Origin: SG8-30 sp963715485
GTDB taxonomy: Bacteria > Pseudomonadota > Gammaproteobacteria > Steroidobacterales > Steroidobacteraceae
Direction of reading: 5' to 3'
DNA: 64,000 nt
Assembly: GCA_963715485.1 (NCBI GenBank)
Contig: OY970244.1
Location: forward strand, 62,001-126,000
Part shown: positions 16,867-26,799 of the stretch, one piece after another
How positions within the stretch are numbered: the first letter of the stretch is position 1
Layout of the letters: every line of letters starts with the position of its first letter
The notes under the pieces: generated by a model
The model's input: only the letters and a program-made list of their open reading frames with translations
What the model was told of the DNA's origin: nothing
Database searches by the model: none
Program-made: the position numbers and the translations under genes

Positions 16867-18943
16867 CGCCTCCTTCGAGTCGAGGCCGGTCACGGAGCTG
16901 AAGGGCGTCGGCCATTCGCTGGCGCAGCGGCTGGCCCGGCTCGGGGTCCAGTCGGTGCAGGACCTGCTGTTCCTGCTGCCGCTGCGCTACGAAGATCGCA
17001 CGCAGGTCGTTCCCATCGGTTCGCTCAAGCCCGGCGACCGTGCCGTCGTGGAGGGCGAGGTCCAGCTGGCCGAGGTCGTGTTCCGCCGCAAGCGGGTCCT
17101 GCTGGTTCGCCTCGCCGACGGCACCGGCTTCCTGACGCTGCGCTTCTTCCACTTCTCCGGCACGCAGCAGGAGCAGTTGCAGCGCGGCGTCGCGCTCCGC
17201 TGCTTCGGCGAGGTCCGTCGCGGCCCGGTGGGCCTCGAGATCGTGCACCCGGAATATCGCCGCCTGGATCGCGGCGACGCCCAGGCCGTGGAGGACGTGC
17301 TGACCCCGGTCTACCCTGCCACCGAGGGCGTCCAGCAGGGTCGGCTGCGCGTCCTGACCGCCATGGCGCTGAAGGAAGCCGCCCGCCACAGCGTGCGCGA
17401 CTGGCTGCCGCCCGACCTGCTGGAAGACCTCGAGCTGCCGGAACTCGCCGCGGCGCTGGAATACGTGCACCGCCCGCCGCCCGATGCGCCGCAGGAGCAG
17501 CTCGCCGCGGGCCGTCATCCGGCCCAGCGCCGGCTCGCATTCGAGGAACTCCTCGCCCATCACCTCTCGCTGCGCCAGCTGCGACGCGAGCTGCAGCGGG
17601 ATCCCGCCTGGCCGCTGGCCGGCCCGGGCGTGCTCGAGGCGAAGCTGCTCGAAGCGCTGCCGTTCGAGCTGACCGGGGCGCAGCGGCGCGTGCTTGCCGA
17701 GGTACGCGCCGACCTCGGCCGCGCTCATCCGATGCTGCGGCTGGTGCAGGGCGACGTGGGCTCCGGCAAGACCGTGGTCGCGGCGCTGGCCGCGCTGCGA
17801 GCCATCGAGGCCGGCTTCCAGGCCGCGCTGATGGCCCCGACGGAGCTGCTCGCCGAGCAGCACTGGCAGAATTTCGAGCGCTGGCTCGCCCCGCTCGGGC
17901 TCGAGATCGCCTTCCTCTCGGGCCGCCTCACCGGCAAGGCGCGGCAGCTTGCGCTGGGGCGCATCGAGCGGGCCGAGGTGCCCATGGTGATCGGCACGCA
18001 CGCGCTGTTCCAGGAGGGCGTGCGCTTCACCCGCCTGGCGCTCGCGATCGTCGACGAGCAGCACCGCTTCGGCGTGCACCAGCGGCTCGCGCTGCGCGAG
18101 AAGGGACTGTGCGAGGGGCGCTTTCCGCACCAGCTGATCATGACCGCCACGCCGATACCCCGCACCCTGGCGATGACCGCCTACGCCGACCTCGACGTCT
18201 CCGTGATCGACGAACTGCCGCCGGGCCGCACGCCGGTCGCCACCGTCGTGCTGCCTGAATCGCGCCGGGCCGAGGTCGTGGAACGCATCCACGCTGCCGT
18301 GCGCGAGGGTCGCCAGGCCTACTGGGTCTGTCCGCTGATCGAGGAGTCGGAGGCGCTGGAGGCCCAGGCCGCCGAGGACACCGCCGCGGTCCTCGCCGAG
18401 GCACTGCCAGGCGTCACGGTCGCCCTCGTGCACGGGCGCATGCCCGGGCCGGAGAAGGAGCGCACGATGGCGCGCTTCAAGGCAGGGGAGATCGCGCTGC
18501 TCGTGGCCACCACCGTGATCGAGGTCGGCGTGGACGTGCCCAACGCCAGCCTGATGGTGATCGAGAACGCGGAGCGGATGGGGCTGGCGCAGCTGCACCA
18601 GCTCCGCGGCCGGGTCGGCCGCGGCGCGCATGCCAGCAGTTGCGTGCTCATGTATCGCCCGCCGCTCACCGAGATGGCGCGCGAGCGACTCAAGGTGCTG
18701 CGCGAGACGACGGACGGCTTCGAGGTCGCCCGCCGGGACCTGGAGCTGCGCGGGCCGGGCGAGCTGCTCGGCACCCGGCAGACGGGCCTGATGCAGCTCA
18801 AGGTGGCCGACCTGGTGCGCGATGCGGACCTGCTGCCGCGGGTGCACCGCGCGGCGGAGGTGATGCTGGAGCGGCATGGGGATAACATTGCTCCGCTCAA
18901 GCGCCGCTGGATTGGCGCCGGCACCCGATACGGCAAGGTATGA
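16856..18943 (+). CDS. recG: ATP-dependent DNA helicase RecG
   Basis: Branch-migration helicase that reverses stalled forks and processes Holliday junctions. 695 aa and intact. An N-terminal wedge/OB domain (VTELKGVGHSLAQRL, FLLPLRYEDRT) precedes the SF2 motor: GDVGSGKTVVAALAAL (Walker A), MAPTELLAEQHW, IVDEQHRFGVHQR (motif II), MTATPIPRTLAM (III), ATTVIEVGVDVPNA, and QLHQLRGRVGRGAHASSCVL (VI). The start is TTG 16856, overlapping the ridA stop by 11 nt, which implies translational coupling. Its stop overlaps the ubiC ATG. Confidence 0.96.
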   Translation: MPADASFESRPVTELKGVGHSLAQRLARLGVQSVQDLLFLLPLRYEDRTQVVPIGSLKPGDRAVVEGEVQLAEVVFRRKRVLLVRLADGTGFLTLRFFHFSGTQQEQLQRGVALRCFGEVRRGPVGLEIVHPEYRRLDRGDAQAVEDVLTPVYPATEGVQQGRLRVLTAMALKEAARHSVRDWLPPDLLEDLELPELAAALEYVHRPPPDAPQEQLAAGRHPAQRRLAFEELLAHHLSLRQLRRELQRDPAWPLAGPGVLEAKLLEALPFELTGAQRRVLAEVRADLGRAHPMLRLVQGDVGSGKTVVAALAALRAIEAGFQAALMAPTELLAEQHWQNFERWLAPLGLEIAFLSGRLTGKARQLALGRIERAEVPMVIGTHALFQEGVRFTRLALAIVDEQHRFGVHQRLALREKGLCEGRFPHQLIMTATPIPRTLAMTAYADLDVSVIDELPPGRTPVATVVLPESRRAEVVERIHAAVREGRQAYWVCPLIEESEALEAQAAEDTAAVLAEALPGVTVALVHGRMPGPEKERTMARFKAGEIALLVATTVIEVGVDVPNASLMVIENAERMGLAQLHQLRGRVGRGAHASSCVLMYRPPLTEMARERLKVLRETTDGFEVARRDLELRGPGELLGTRQTGLMQLKVADLVRDADLLPRVHRAAEVMLERHGDNIAPLKRRWIGAGTRYGKV

Positions 18944-19503
18944 CCCCCAGCCCCATTCCCACCCCGCCGCTGTTGTCCCCGGCTCCCCGCTGGACGCCGG
19001 ACCCCTCGACCCTCGAGGCCGATGCGGTCGCGTTCGGCTGGCTGACGGAGCCCGGGCTCCTGACCGAGCGGGTGCGGCGCGGCTGCAGCGGCGAGTTCGG
19101 CTTGCGGGTGGTGGACGAGCGGCACGACCTGCTGGCGCCGCAGGATGCCGAGGCCCTGCGGGTCCGGGACCTCTCCGCCTTCGTGCGGGAGGTCGAGCTG
19201 ACCTGCGACGGGGCTGCCCGGGTCTTCGCGCAGACCCTCGTGCCCGCGGCGACGCTGGTCGCCGAACCCTGGCTTGCCCTGCTCGGCAACGACCCCCTTG
19301 GCCCGCGGCTGGCCATGCTCGGCGGCGCCCTGCGCGATCCGCTGGAATTCACGCTGCTGCGTCCGGACGATGCCCTGTTCGCCCGTGCCTGCCGCGAGAC
19401 GCCGGTCCCGCCCGAAGGCCTCTGGGCGCGGCGCGCGCGCTATCGTCTCGCCACCCACTGCCTGATCGTGCAGGAAGTGTTCCTGCCGGACGTGCTGCAA
19501 TGA
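18940..19503 (+). CDS. ubiC: chorismate--pyruvate lyase
   Basis: Converts chorismate to 4-hydroxybenzoate and pyruvate, the first committed step of ubiquinone synthesis. The 187-aa protein has VREVELTCDGAARVFAQTLV and the C-terminal GLWARRARYRLATHCLIVQEVFLP block that carries the conserved Arg and Glu of UbiC. ATG 18940 overlaps the recG stop and the ubiC stop overlaps the ubiA start, so the three are translationally linked. Confidence 0.93.
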   Translation: MTPSPIPTPPLLSPAPRWTPDPSTLEADAVAFGWLTEPGLLTERVRRGCSGEFGLRVVDERHDLLAPQDAEALRVRDLSAFVREVELTCDGAARVFAQTLVPAATLVAEPWLALLGNDPLGPRLAMLGGALRDPLEFTLLRPDDALFARACRETPVPPEGLWARRARYRLATHCLIVQEVFLPDVLQ

Positions 19504-20460
19504 GCAGCGAGTTCCGTCCGGCGCCCCCGCCGCGCCCGCGGCGCGACCCCGATTACAAGCCCTCCTACCAGCCGACGCCGGTCCGGGACAGCGCCAGCGC
19601 GATGAGCCGCACGCTGGCGGACTACGCGCAGCTGATGCGTCTGCACCGGCCGATCGGGATCTGGCTGCTGATGTGGCCGGCGCTGTGGGGCCTGTGGATT
19701 GCCGGTGGCGGGCACCCGGACGAAGCATCGTTCGTGATCTTCATGCTCGGCGTCGTGGTGATGCGCTCCGCCGGTTGCGTCATCAATGACTATGCCGACC
19801 GCGACTTCGATCCGCACGTGCGCCGCACGGCGGAACGGCCACTGGCGGCCGGCCGCGTCAGCGCGGGCGAGGCGCTGCTGCTGTTCGTCGGCCTCGGCCT
19901 CATCGCTGCGGGACTCGCCCTGCAGCTCGAGCCGCTGGCCCAGCTGACGGCGGTCGGCGGCGCGTTGCTCGCCGTCACCTATCCCTTCGTGAAGCGCTAC
20001 CTGCACGTGCCGCAGTTCTACCTCGGGCTCGCGTTCGCCTGGTCCATCCCGATGGCCTTCGCGCAGCTCACCGGCACCGTGCCGCGGCTCGCCTGGCTGA
20101 TGGTCGTCGCCGTGGTGCTGTGGGCCGCCGCATACGACACGATGTATGCCATGGTGGATCGCGAGGACGACCTGAAGATCGGGCTCAAGTCCACGGCGAT
20201 CCTGTTCGGTGACCTCGACCGGCTGATCATCGGCGCGATGCAGGCGATGGTGCTGTTCGCGCTGTACCTCGTCGGGCGAGGAGGCGGGCCTCGGCAGCTG
20301 GCACCACGCCGGCCTGGCCGCAGGCGCGGTCATCTTCCTCTACGAGCAGTGGCTGATCCGCGACCGCGACCCGGCGCGGTGCTTCCAGGCCTTCAACAAC
20401 AACCATTATTTCGGCATGGTCGTGTTCATCGGGATCGCGCTGGACTACCTGTTCCGATGA
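19500..20460 (+). CDS. ubiA: 4-hydroxybenzoate polyprenyltransferase (one frameshift)
   Basis: Membrane prenyltransferase that attaches the polyprenyl tail to 4-hydroxybenzoate, the product of the gene just upstream. The first Asp-rich motif is NDYADRDFDPHV; the second is DREDDLKIGLKSTAI, within a protein of about eight helices. One inserted G near 20,275 shifts the last helices (LGSWHHAGLAAGAVIFLYEQ...NNNHYFGMVVFIGI) into the next frame; the span is 3n+1. The corrected stop at 20458-20460 overlaps the next start. The unusually long N-terminus (about 45 residues before the first helix) is Pro/Arg-rich. Confidence 0.93.
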
Positions 20461-20966
20461 AGCGCCTGCTGCTCGGGATCCTGCAGGTGGCCGCGCTGCT
20501 CCTGCCCGCACTGGCGATCTACGCATGGCAGACGCGCGACCTGCTGCCGGCGGGCGAGCGCGTCGAGGCACCCGCCTTCGAGCTGGCGGGCGTGACCGGG
20601 GACCGACTCGACATCGCCACGCTCGAAGGCCGCCCGACGGTCCTGTACTTCTTCGCGCCGTGGTGCCGCGTCTGTGCCGTGAGCGCACCGCAACTGCGCT
20701 GGTTCGATCGCTGGTTCAGCGGCTCGGCCCGCATCGTGCTCATCGCGCAGGACTACGGCTCGGCCGAGGAGGTCGCCGACTGGGCTGGCAAGCACGAACT
20801 GGACATGCCGGTCCTGCTGGGCGATGCAGGGACCGCCGCCGACTACCGCATCCGCGGCTACCCGACCTACTACGTGCTCGACGCCCGGGGCCGGATCGCC
20901 GCGCGCGATTTCGGCGTCTCGACCGTCGTGGGCCTGTGGTGGCGTACCCGGGGGCTCGGCGGATGA
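20457..20966 (+). CDS. TlpA/ResA-like membrane-anchored thioredoxin
   Basis: A 169-aa protein with an N-terminal membrane anchor (LLLGILQVAALLLPALAIYA), then a thioredoxin fold on the periplasmic side. FFAPWCRVCAVSAP holds the CxxC active site (WCRVC) and GYPTYYVLDARGRI the cis-Pro loop. It likely reduces periplasmic disulfides or supports cytochrome maturation; the substrate is unknown. ATG 20457 overlaps the ubiA stop. Confidence 0.9.
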   Translation: MKRLLLGILQVAALLLPALAIYAWQTRDLLPAGERVEAPAFELAGVTGDRLDIATLEGRPTVLYFFAPWCRVCAVSAPQLRWFDRWFSGSARIVLIAQDYGSAEEVADWAGKHELDMPVLLGDAGTAADYRIRGYPTYYVLDARGRIAARDFGVSTVVGLWWRTRGLGG

Positions 20967-22932
20967 CGGCTCGAAACCCCGCTGCACCACGCGGCTGTCC
21001 TGGCAGGGCTCTGCCTGGCGGCCCTGTGCGTCCTGCCGCCGGCGCAGGGCAGCGGACGGCGCCGAGGAGCAACGGCGTGCCTTCCTGGCAGCCTACGAAC
21101 AGGCCGAGGCCGGGCTGCCGCCACCGCCGGAAGGCGACGGGCCGGCTCTTGCAGGCTATCCGCTCTATCCCTATGTCGTCGGGGCGCGACTGCGCGCCGC
21201 GATGGACCAGCAGCCCGCCGCGGACCCGGCGCTGGACGAACGCGTCGAGGCCTTCCTGGCACGCCACGGGCAGGAGCCGGTGGGACGCTGGGTGCGCAGG
21301 CCGTGGCTCTCGCGCCTGGCCGACCGCGCAGAGTGGGAAGCGTTCCTGCATACCTACGCGCAGGCGGACAATCCCGGCCAGCGCCTGCGCTGCCAGGCGC
21401 TACGGGCACGGATCGCCCTCGACCGCCGGGAAGGACTGGCCGAGGACGCCGTCGCCGAGTGGTTGACGCCGCGCAGCGCCGACGACGCCTGCGATCCCGT
21501 GTTCGACTGGATGCGCTCCAGGGGCCTGCTCGACGAGGCCCTGATCGAGCGCCGCGCCCGACTTGCCCTCGCCGAGGGCGAGGAGGGCCTCGCCCGCTGG
21601 CTGGCCAGGTCCCTGCCCGAGGAGACCGCGCGGCCCCTGCGGGACTGGGCGCTGCTGCTCAGCAACCCGGCCGGATCCATCGACGCGCTGATCCGCTCGC
21701 CCGGCACGCCAGTGGAGGAGCAGGCCCTGCTCGACGGCTGGACCCGACTGGCGCGGCGCGACCCGCGTGCTGCCGAGGCGCGCTTCTCCGCGCTGGTCGA
21801 GGCCCGTGGAGGAGAGCCTGCGCTGGCCAGCCGGCTCGCCCGACCGCTCGCGCTCGGCCTGTCCTGGAGCCGGCTGGACGGCGCGGTGGACTACTTCGAT
21901 CGCATCGCGGCCGCGGACTTCGACGAGACGACCCACGAGTGGCACGTCCGTGCCGCGCTGTGGGCCGGGCACTGGAAGCAGGCCGCTGCAGCGATTGCCG
22001 CCATGCCGCCGGACCTGCGGGAGAGCTCGCGCTGGCGCTACTGGGAGGCGCGCACCGCCGAGGTCGCAGGCGACGAGGCCCGTGCACGCACGCTCTACGA
22101 GGCCGTCATCCCGACCGACAACTGGTTCGCAGTGCTCTCCCGGCAAGGCTCGATCGGCCGTTCGAGCCGCATCACCGCCCGGCCGGGCTGGATGCCGCGC
22201 TCGCCGAGTCGGTGGGCAGGTTGCCGGCGCTGGTTCGCGCCAGGGAATTGTTCGCCGTGGGCCTCGTGCCGCTGGCGCAGTCGGAGTGGAACGCCGCCTA
22301 CGAGGCACTCGATGCGCCGTCGAAGCGCGCGGCGCTTCTTCTGCCCAGTCGCTGGGGCTGGCACTTCCTGACCATCGCCAGCGCGGCACAGCAAGGCCTT
22401 TTCGACGACTACGAACTGCTGTACCCGACCCCGTTCGACGAAGGGGTCGAGACCGCCGCCAGCCGCAGCGGCGTGATCCAGGTCCCTGCTCTACGCCGTG
22501 TTGCGCCAGGAGAGCCTGTACCAGCCCTGGGCCGTCTCCTCGGCGGACGCGATCGGGCTGATGCAGTTGCTGCCGTCCACGGCGAGGATCACTGCGAGGC
22601 GCGCGGGCCTGCCGCGCCCCTCTCGCGAGAGCCTGCTCGACCCGGCGGTCAACCTGCCGCTCGGCGCCGAGACGCTCGCGGAGCTCGTCGAGCGCTTCGA
22701 CGGGCAGGTGCTGCTGGCGCTGGCCGGCTACAACGCAGGGCCGGGCGCAGTGCGTCGCTGGCTGCCTGCCAGGCGCATGGACGCCGACGTGTGGGTCGAG
22801 AACATCCCCTATAACGAGACCCGCGCCTACGTGCAGCGGATCATGTGGCACAGCGTGGTGTTCCAGTGGCTCCGGGACCGCGAGCCGGAAGATGCGACCC
22901 CGTGGCTGGTCGAGGTCACCCCGGCCGGTTGA
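20963..22932 (+). CDS. slt: soluble lytic murein transglycosylase (about four frameshifts)
   Basis: Cleaves peptidoglycan glycan strands with formation of 1,6-anhydro ends. ATG 20963 overlaps the preceding stop. After correction the N-terminus is a signal peptide (LHHAAVLAGLCLAALCVLPP), followed by a long alpha-helical superhelix typical of Slt70 and a C-terminal SLT domain. In that domain VLRQESLYQPWAVSSADAIG contains the catalytic Glu, with GLMQLLPSTA, LALAGYNAGPGAV and WVENIPYNETRAYVQRI after it. Shifts lie near 20,980, 21,055, 22,190 and 22,483. About 655 aa. Confidence 0.92.
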
Positions 22933-22944
22933 AAGAGGGTCGTG

Positions 22945-22989
22945 AAAAGGGTCCGCAACCCTTTTTCCAAAAGGGTTGCGGACCCTTTT
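22945..22989. terminator. bidirectional terminator between slt and comF
   Basis: A perfect 21-bp inverted repeat (AAAAGGGTCCGCAACCCTTTT, arms 22945-22965 and 22969-22989) with a 3-nt loop. A-runs and T-runs at both ends allow it to terminate transcription from either strand. It lies between the convergent slt and comF genes. Confidence 0.9.
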
Positions 22990-22990
22990 C

Positions 22991-23749
22991 TTACGCCCTC
23001 GCGACCGCCCAGACCTCTACCCAGTCGGCGCCGGCTCGCTTCAGCACGCGGGCGAATTCTTCCGCCGTGCTGCCGGTGGTCATCACGTCGTCCACGATCG
23101 CGACGCGCCGGTACGAGAGCGGGCGCACGAGATCGAAGGCACCGCGCACGTTGTCGCGCCGCCCGCCTGCGTCGAGGCCGGCCTGGCCGGTCGTGTCGCG
23201 GCAGCGCCGGCCGACGTCGCTGATCACCGGCAGGCCCACCTCGCGGGCTGCGGCTCGCGCGATCTCGATCGCCTGATTGAAGCCCCGCTGTGCTTCGCGT
23301 GCGCGATGCAGCGGCACCGGCAGCAACGCCTCGACATGCATCGGGTGCGCGCGGTGCAGCCGGCGCCCGAGCAGGGTGCCGAGCACCCTGGCGGTGGCGA
23401 TGTCGCCCCCGTACTTCATGCGGCGGACCAGCCAGTCCACAGGATGCTCGTAGCGATAGGCCGCGAAGGCCGCATCGAACGTCCGCGGCAGCTGCAGGCA
23501 GTCCGTGCACAGGAAGGCGTCGGGCCGGGGCAAGGGCACCGCGCAGCCCGTGCACGCGGGCAGGTCCCGCGGGAGGTCCAGCTCGCAGGCAGCGCACAGG
23601 TCCAGGGCCGGTGGCTGGCCCCGGTCGAGGCACAGGATGCAGCGCGCCGGAAACAGGCGTGCCACGGCGAGTTCCACCAGCCCGTAAACCCTCGGGGCCG
23701 CCTCAGGTTGACAGCCAAAAACACGCTCCCAATACTTGCCGCTCGACAT
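22991..23749 (-). CDS. comF: ComF-family amidophosphoribosyltransferase-like protein
   Basis: ComF/GntX family, with roles in DNA uptake or purine-related metabolism that are poorly defined biochemically. The N-terminal zinc ribbon is CILC...CAAC...CTGC...CTDC, residues about 37-85. The phosphoribosyltransferase domain has PVPLHRAREAQRGFNQA, CRDTTGQAGLDAGGRRDNVR, and the PRPP loop VAIVDDVMTTGSTAEE. The start at ATG 23749 (MSSGKYWERVF) is a choice; an in-frame ATG at 23788 is possible. Divergent from bioB, as in many gammaproteobacteria. Confidence 0.92.
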   Translation of the reverse strand: MSSGKYWERVFGCQPEAAPRVYGLVELAVARLFPARCILCLDRGQPPALDLCAACELDLPRDLPACTGCAVPLPRPDAFLCTDCLQLPRTFDAAFAAYRYEHPVDWLVRRMKYGGDIATARVLGTLLGRRLHRAHPMHVEALLPVPLHRAREAQRGFNQAIEIARAAAREVGLPVISDVGRRCRDTTGQAGLDAGGRRDNVRGAFDLVRPLSYRRVAIVDDVMTTGSTAEEFARVLKRAGADWVEVWAVARA

Positions 23750-23817
23750 GCCGACCAGCCTGCGCGCCCCGCGGCCGGCTGGGTGCACGCAAATCCGGCC
23801 CGAAGGAATGAATTCCC

Positions 23818-24889
23818 ATGAGCCTCGACCTCCAACGCCTCGGCGAGGCCCGTGCCGACTGGACGCCGGACGAAGTCCGCGCGCTGTTCGCGCTGCCGTT
23901 CGCCGACCTGCTGTTCCACGCCCAGTCGGTGCACCGGCAGCACTTCGACCCCAACGCGGTCCAGGTCTCGACGCTGCTGTCCATCAAGACCGGCGCCTGC
24001 CCGGAAGACTGTGCCTACTGCCCGCAGAGCGTCCGCTACGACACCGGGCTCGGGCGCGAGGAACTGATGGCGGTCGAGGACGTCCTCTCACGCGCCCGCG
24101 CCGCGCGCGATGCCGGCGCGACGCGCTTCTGCATGGGCGCCGCGTACCGCAGCCCGAAGGACCGGGACCTGCGCGTCGGTGCTCGAGATGGTCCGTGGCG
24201 TGCGCGAGCTCGGCCTCGAGAGCTGCGCGACGCTCGGGATGCTGACGCGGGAACAGGCCCTCGCGCTCAAGGAGGCGGGACTCGACTACTACAACCATAA
24301 CCTCGACACCTCCGAGGCTTTCTACGAGCAGATCATCACGACGCGGACCTTCCAGGACCGGCTGGACACGCTCGAGGCCGTGCGCGAGGCCGGCATCAAC
24401 GTCTGCTGCGGGGGCATCCTGGGCATGGGCGAGACGGTCGAGGATCGCGCCGCCATGCTGCACACGCTGGCGACGCTGCCGCAGCATCCGGAGAGCGTGC
24501 CGATCAACCAGCTGGTGCAGGTCGCGGGCACCCCGCTGGCGGGCCGCGAGCCCCTCGACCCGTTCGAGTTCGTTCGCTGCATCGCGGTGGCGCGCATCCT
24601 GATGCCGCGATCGCACGTGCGGCTCTCGGCCGGACGCACGGAGATGACCGACGAGATGCAGGCGCTGTGCTTCCTCGCCGGCGCCAACTCCATCTTCTAC
24701 GGGGAGAAGCTGCTCACCACCGGCAACCCGGACGTCGAGCGCGACCGGCAGCTGTTCGAACGACTGGGCATCCGCCCCGAGCCGCAGGCCTGCGGCCGCG
24801 TGGAATCCCCGGCAGGGGCCGCCGCCCCGTCCGGGGCCGGGCAGGTGGAGGCGCGGCATCATGGCGCCGGCGAACGCGCCGGTCACTGA
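23818..24889 (+). CDS. bioB: biotin synthase (one frameshift)
   Basis: Radical SAM enzyme that inserts sulfur into dethiobiotin. TGACPEDCAYCPQS carries the CxxxCxxC [4Fe-4S] site. The [2Fe-2S] ligands are the Cys in TRFCMGAA, ESCATLGML and NVCCGGILGMGE and the Arg in RLSAGRTEM. An inserted G near 24,178 separates the two frames and the span is 3n+1. The corrected protein is about 356 aa with a Gly/Ala-rich tail. First gene of the bioBFHCD operon; its 3' end overlaps bioF by 29 nt. Confidence 0.95.
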
Positions 24890-26036
24890 CGCCGGCACCC
24901 GCCTCGAGGCGCTGGAAGCCGCGGGCCTGCTGCGGCGCAGGCGTGTCGTCGGGACGGCCGTCGGCAGCCGCCTGGAGCAGGTGGGTGGCCGCGCGGTCGT
25001 CAATTTCTGCTCGAACGACTATCTCGGCCTGGCCCGCGAACCGCGCCTCGCGGAAGCCTTCGCCCGCGCCGCGCGCGAACTCGGCACCGGCAGCGGCGCC
25101 TCGCACCTGGTCAGCGGTCACCACCCCGCGCACCATGCGCTGGAGGAGGCCCTGGCCGACTACACAGGTCGCGAGCGCGCGCTGCTCTTTTCCACCGGTT
25201 ACATGGCGAACCTCGGCCTCGCCTGCGCCCTCGCCGGGCGCGGTGACACGGTCCTCGAGGACCGCCTCAACCACGCCTCGCTGCTCGATGCGGGATTGCT
25301 CTCCGGTGCGCGGTTCTCGCGATTCCCGCATGCGGACGTGGCCGCGCTGTCACGACGCCTCGAGCGGGCGGGCGGCCGCAAGCTGGTGCTGACCGACGGC
25401 GTGTTCAGCATGGACGGCGATCTCGCGCCCCTTGCAGCGATGGCGGCAACCTGCGCCCGCCATGCTGCACTGCTGGCGGTCGACGATGCCCACGGCCTCG
25501 GCGTGCTGGGCCCGACCGGTGGCGGCACGCTCGAGCTCCTCGGGCTCGGGCCGGAAGAGGTGCCCCTGCTCATCGGCACGCTCGGCAAGGCCTTCGGGTG
25601 CTTCGGCGCGTTCGTGGCCGGTGAGCGCGACAGGATCGAGCTGCTGCTGCAGCGGGCGCGCACCTACATTTATACGACCGCGCTGCCGCCCGCCGTGGCG
25701 GCGGCGACGCTGGCGGCGGTGGAGATGGCCCGCGCCGAGCCCTGGCGGCGGGACAGGGTGCAGGCACTGGTGCGCCGCTTCCGCGCTGGCGCCACGGCCG
25801 CGGGCCTGCCGCTGGCGGAATCGGCCACGCCGATCCAGCCGGTGCTGTTGGGGACACCCGAGGCCGCCGTCGCGGCGAGCGAGGCGCTGCTCGAGCGCGG
25901 GTTCCTGGTCGCGGCGATCCGGCCCCCGACCGTGCCCAGGGGCGGCTCCCGGCTGCGCGTGACCCTGTCGGCGATCCACGAGGACGACGAGGTGGACCGG
26001 CTGGTGGAGGCGATGGCGGACCACCATGGCGCCTGA
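24861..26036 (+). CDS. bioF: 8-amino-7-oxononanoate synthase
   Basis: PLP enzyme that condenses pimeloyl-ACP with alanine. The 391-aa protein has NFCSNDYLGLAREPR, GTGSGASHLVSGHHPAHHALE, the DDAHGLGVLG aspartate motif, and GTLGKAFGCFGAF with the PLP-binding lysine. The start overlaps the end of bioB, and the end overlaps bioH by 11 nt. Intact. Confidence 0.96.
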   Translation: MAPANAPVTDAGTRLEALEAAGLLRRRRVVGTAVGSRLEQVGGRAVVNFCSNDYLGLAREPRLAEAFARAARELGTGSGASHLVSGHHPAHHALEEALADYTGRERALLFSTGYMANLGLACALAGRGDTVLEDRLNHASLLDAGLLSGARFSRFPHADVAALSRRLERAGGRKLVLTDGVFSMDGDLAPLAAMAATCARHAALLAVDDAHGLGVLGPTGGGTLELLGLGPEEVPLLIGTLGKAFGCFGAFVAGERDRIELLLQRARTYIYTTALPPAVAAATLAAVEMARAEPWRRDRVQALVRRFRAGATAAGLPLAESATPIQPVLLGTPEAAVAASEALLERGFLVAAIRPPTVPRGGSRLRVTLSAIHEDDEVDRLVEAMADHHGA

Positions 26037-26799
26037 TCACCTCCCCGTGGTTCTGCTGCACGGCTGGGCCCTGCATGCCGGCCTGATGCAGCCACTCGCC
26101 GCCCTCCTGGAGCCGACCCGCCCGGTGACCTGCCTCGACCTGCCGGGCCACGGCGGGCGGCCGTACGAACCACGGTTCATGGACCTCGACGGACTGGCGG
26201 GAGCCATCGCGCGTGACCTGCCGCCCGCCTGCGCGCTCGTCGGCTGGTCGCTCGGCGGGATGGTGGCCGCGCGCCTGGCGGCCACCGGCCATCCATCGGT
26301 CCGAAGGCTGGTGCTGCTCGCCTCGACGCCGCGCTTCGTCGGCGGTGATGGCTGGCCCCACGGTCTCGGGATGGAGGTGATCGAGGAGTTCGCCGCGGAG
26401 CTGGAGCGGGACTACCGGGGCCTGGTCCACCGCTTCCTGTCGCTGCAGGCACGCGGCGACGAGCGCCAGGGCGCACTGCTGCGCACGCTGCGCGCCGTCG
26501 TCTTTTCGCGCGGCGAGCCCGATCCTGACGCGCTGCGCGCCGGACTCGCGGTCCTGATGCAGTCGGACCTGCGCGGCGAAGCGGGCCGCATCGCCGTGCC
26601 GACACGGGTGATGGCGGGTGAGCACGACCGCCTGACGCCGCCGCAGGCGGGGGCATGGTGGGCCAGCCGGATCCCGGGTGCCGCGTTCGAGTCGGTCCAG
26701 GGCGCCGGCCACGCGCCATTCCTGTCGCACCCCGAGGCCGTTGCACTGCGGCTGGCCGCCTTCCTCGACCAGGACGTCCGGTCACCGGTGCACGCATGA
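26026..26799 (+). CDS. bioH: pimeloyl-ACP methyl ester carboxylesterase
   Basis: Alpha/beta hydrolase that removes the methyl group from pimeloyl-ACP methyl ester, ending the disguised fatty-acid route. The catalytic triad is Ser in LVGWSLGGMVA, Asp in AGEHDRLTP, and His in QGAGHAPFLSHPE; VVLLHGWALHAG provides the oxyanion region. 257 aa. Start and stop overlap bioF and bioC. Confidence 0.94.
   Translation: MAPDHLPVVLLHGWALHAGLMQPLAALLEPTRPVTCLDLPGHGGRPYEPRFMDLDGLAGAIARDLPPACALVGWSLGGMVAARLAATGHPSVRRLVLLASTPRFVGGDGWPHGLGMEVIEEFAAELERDYRGLVHRFLSLQARGDERQGALLRTLRAVVFSRGEPDPDALRAGLAVLMQSDLRGEAGRIAVPTRVMAGEHDRLTPPQAGAWWASRIPGAAFESVQGAGHAPFLSHPEAVALRLAAFLDQDVRSPVHA

Noticed and set aside
20524..21466. 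A single long protein spanning ubiA, the thioredoxin gene and slt
   Set aside because: The ubiA reading frame continues by chance into the next gene because of the inserted base near 20,275; the correct ubiA stop and the separate thioredoxin start at 20457 are clear.
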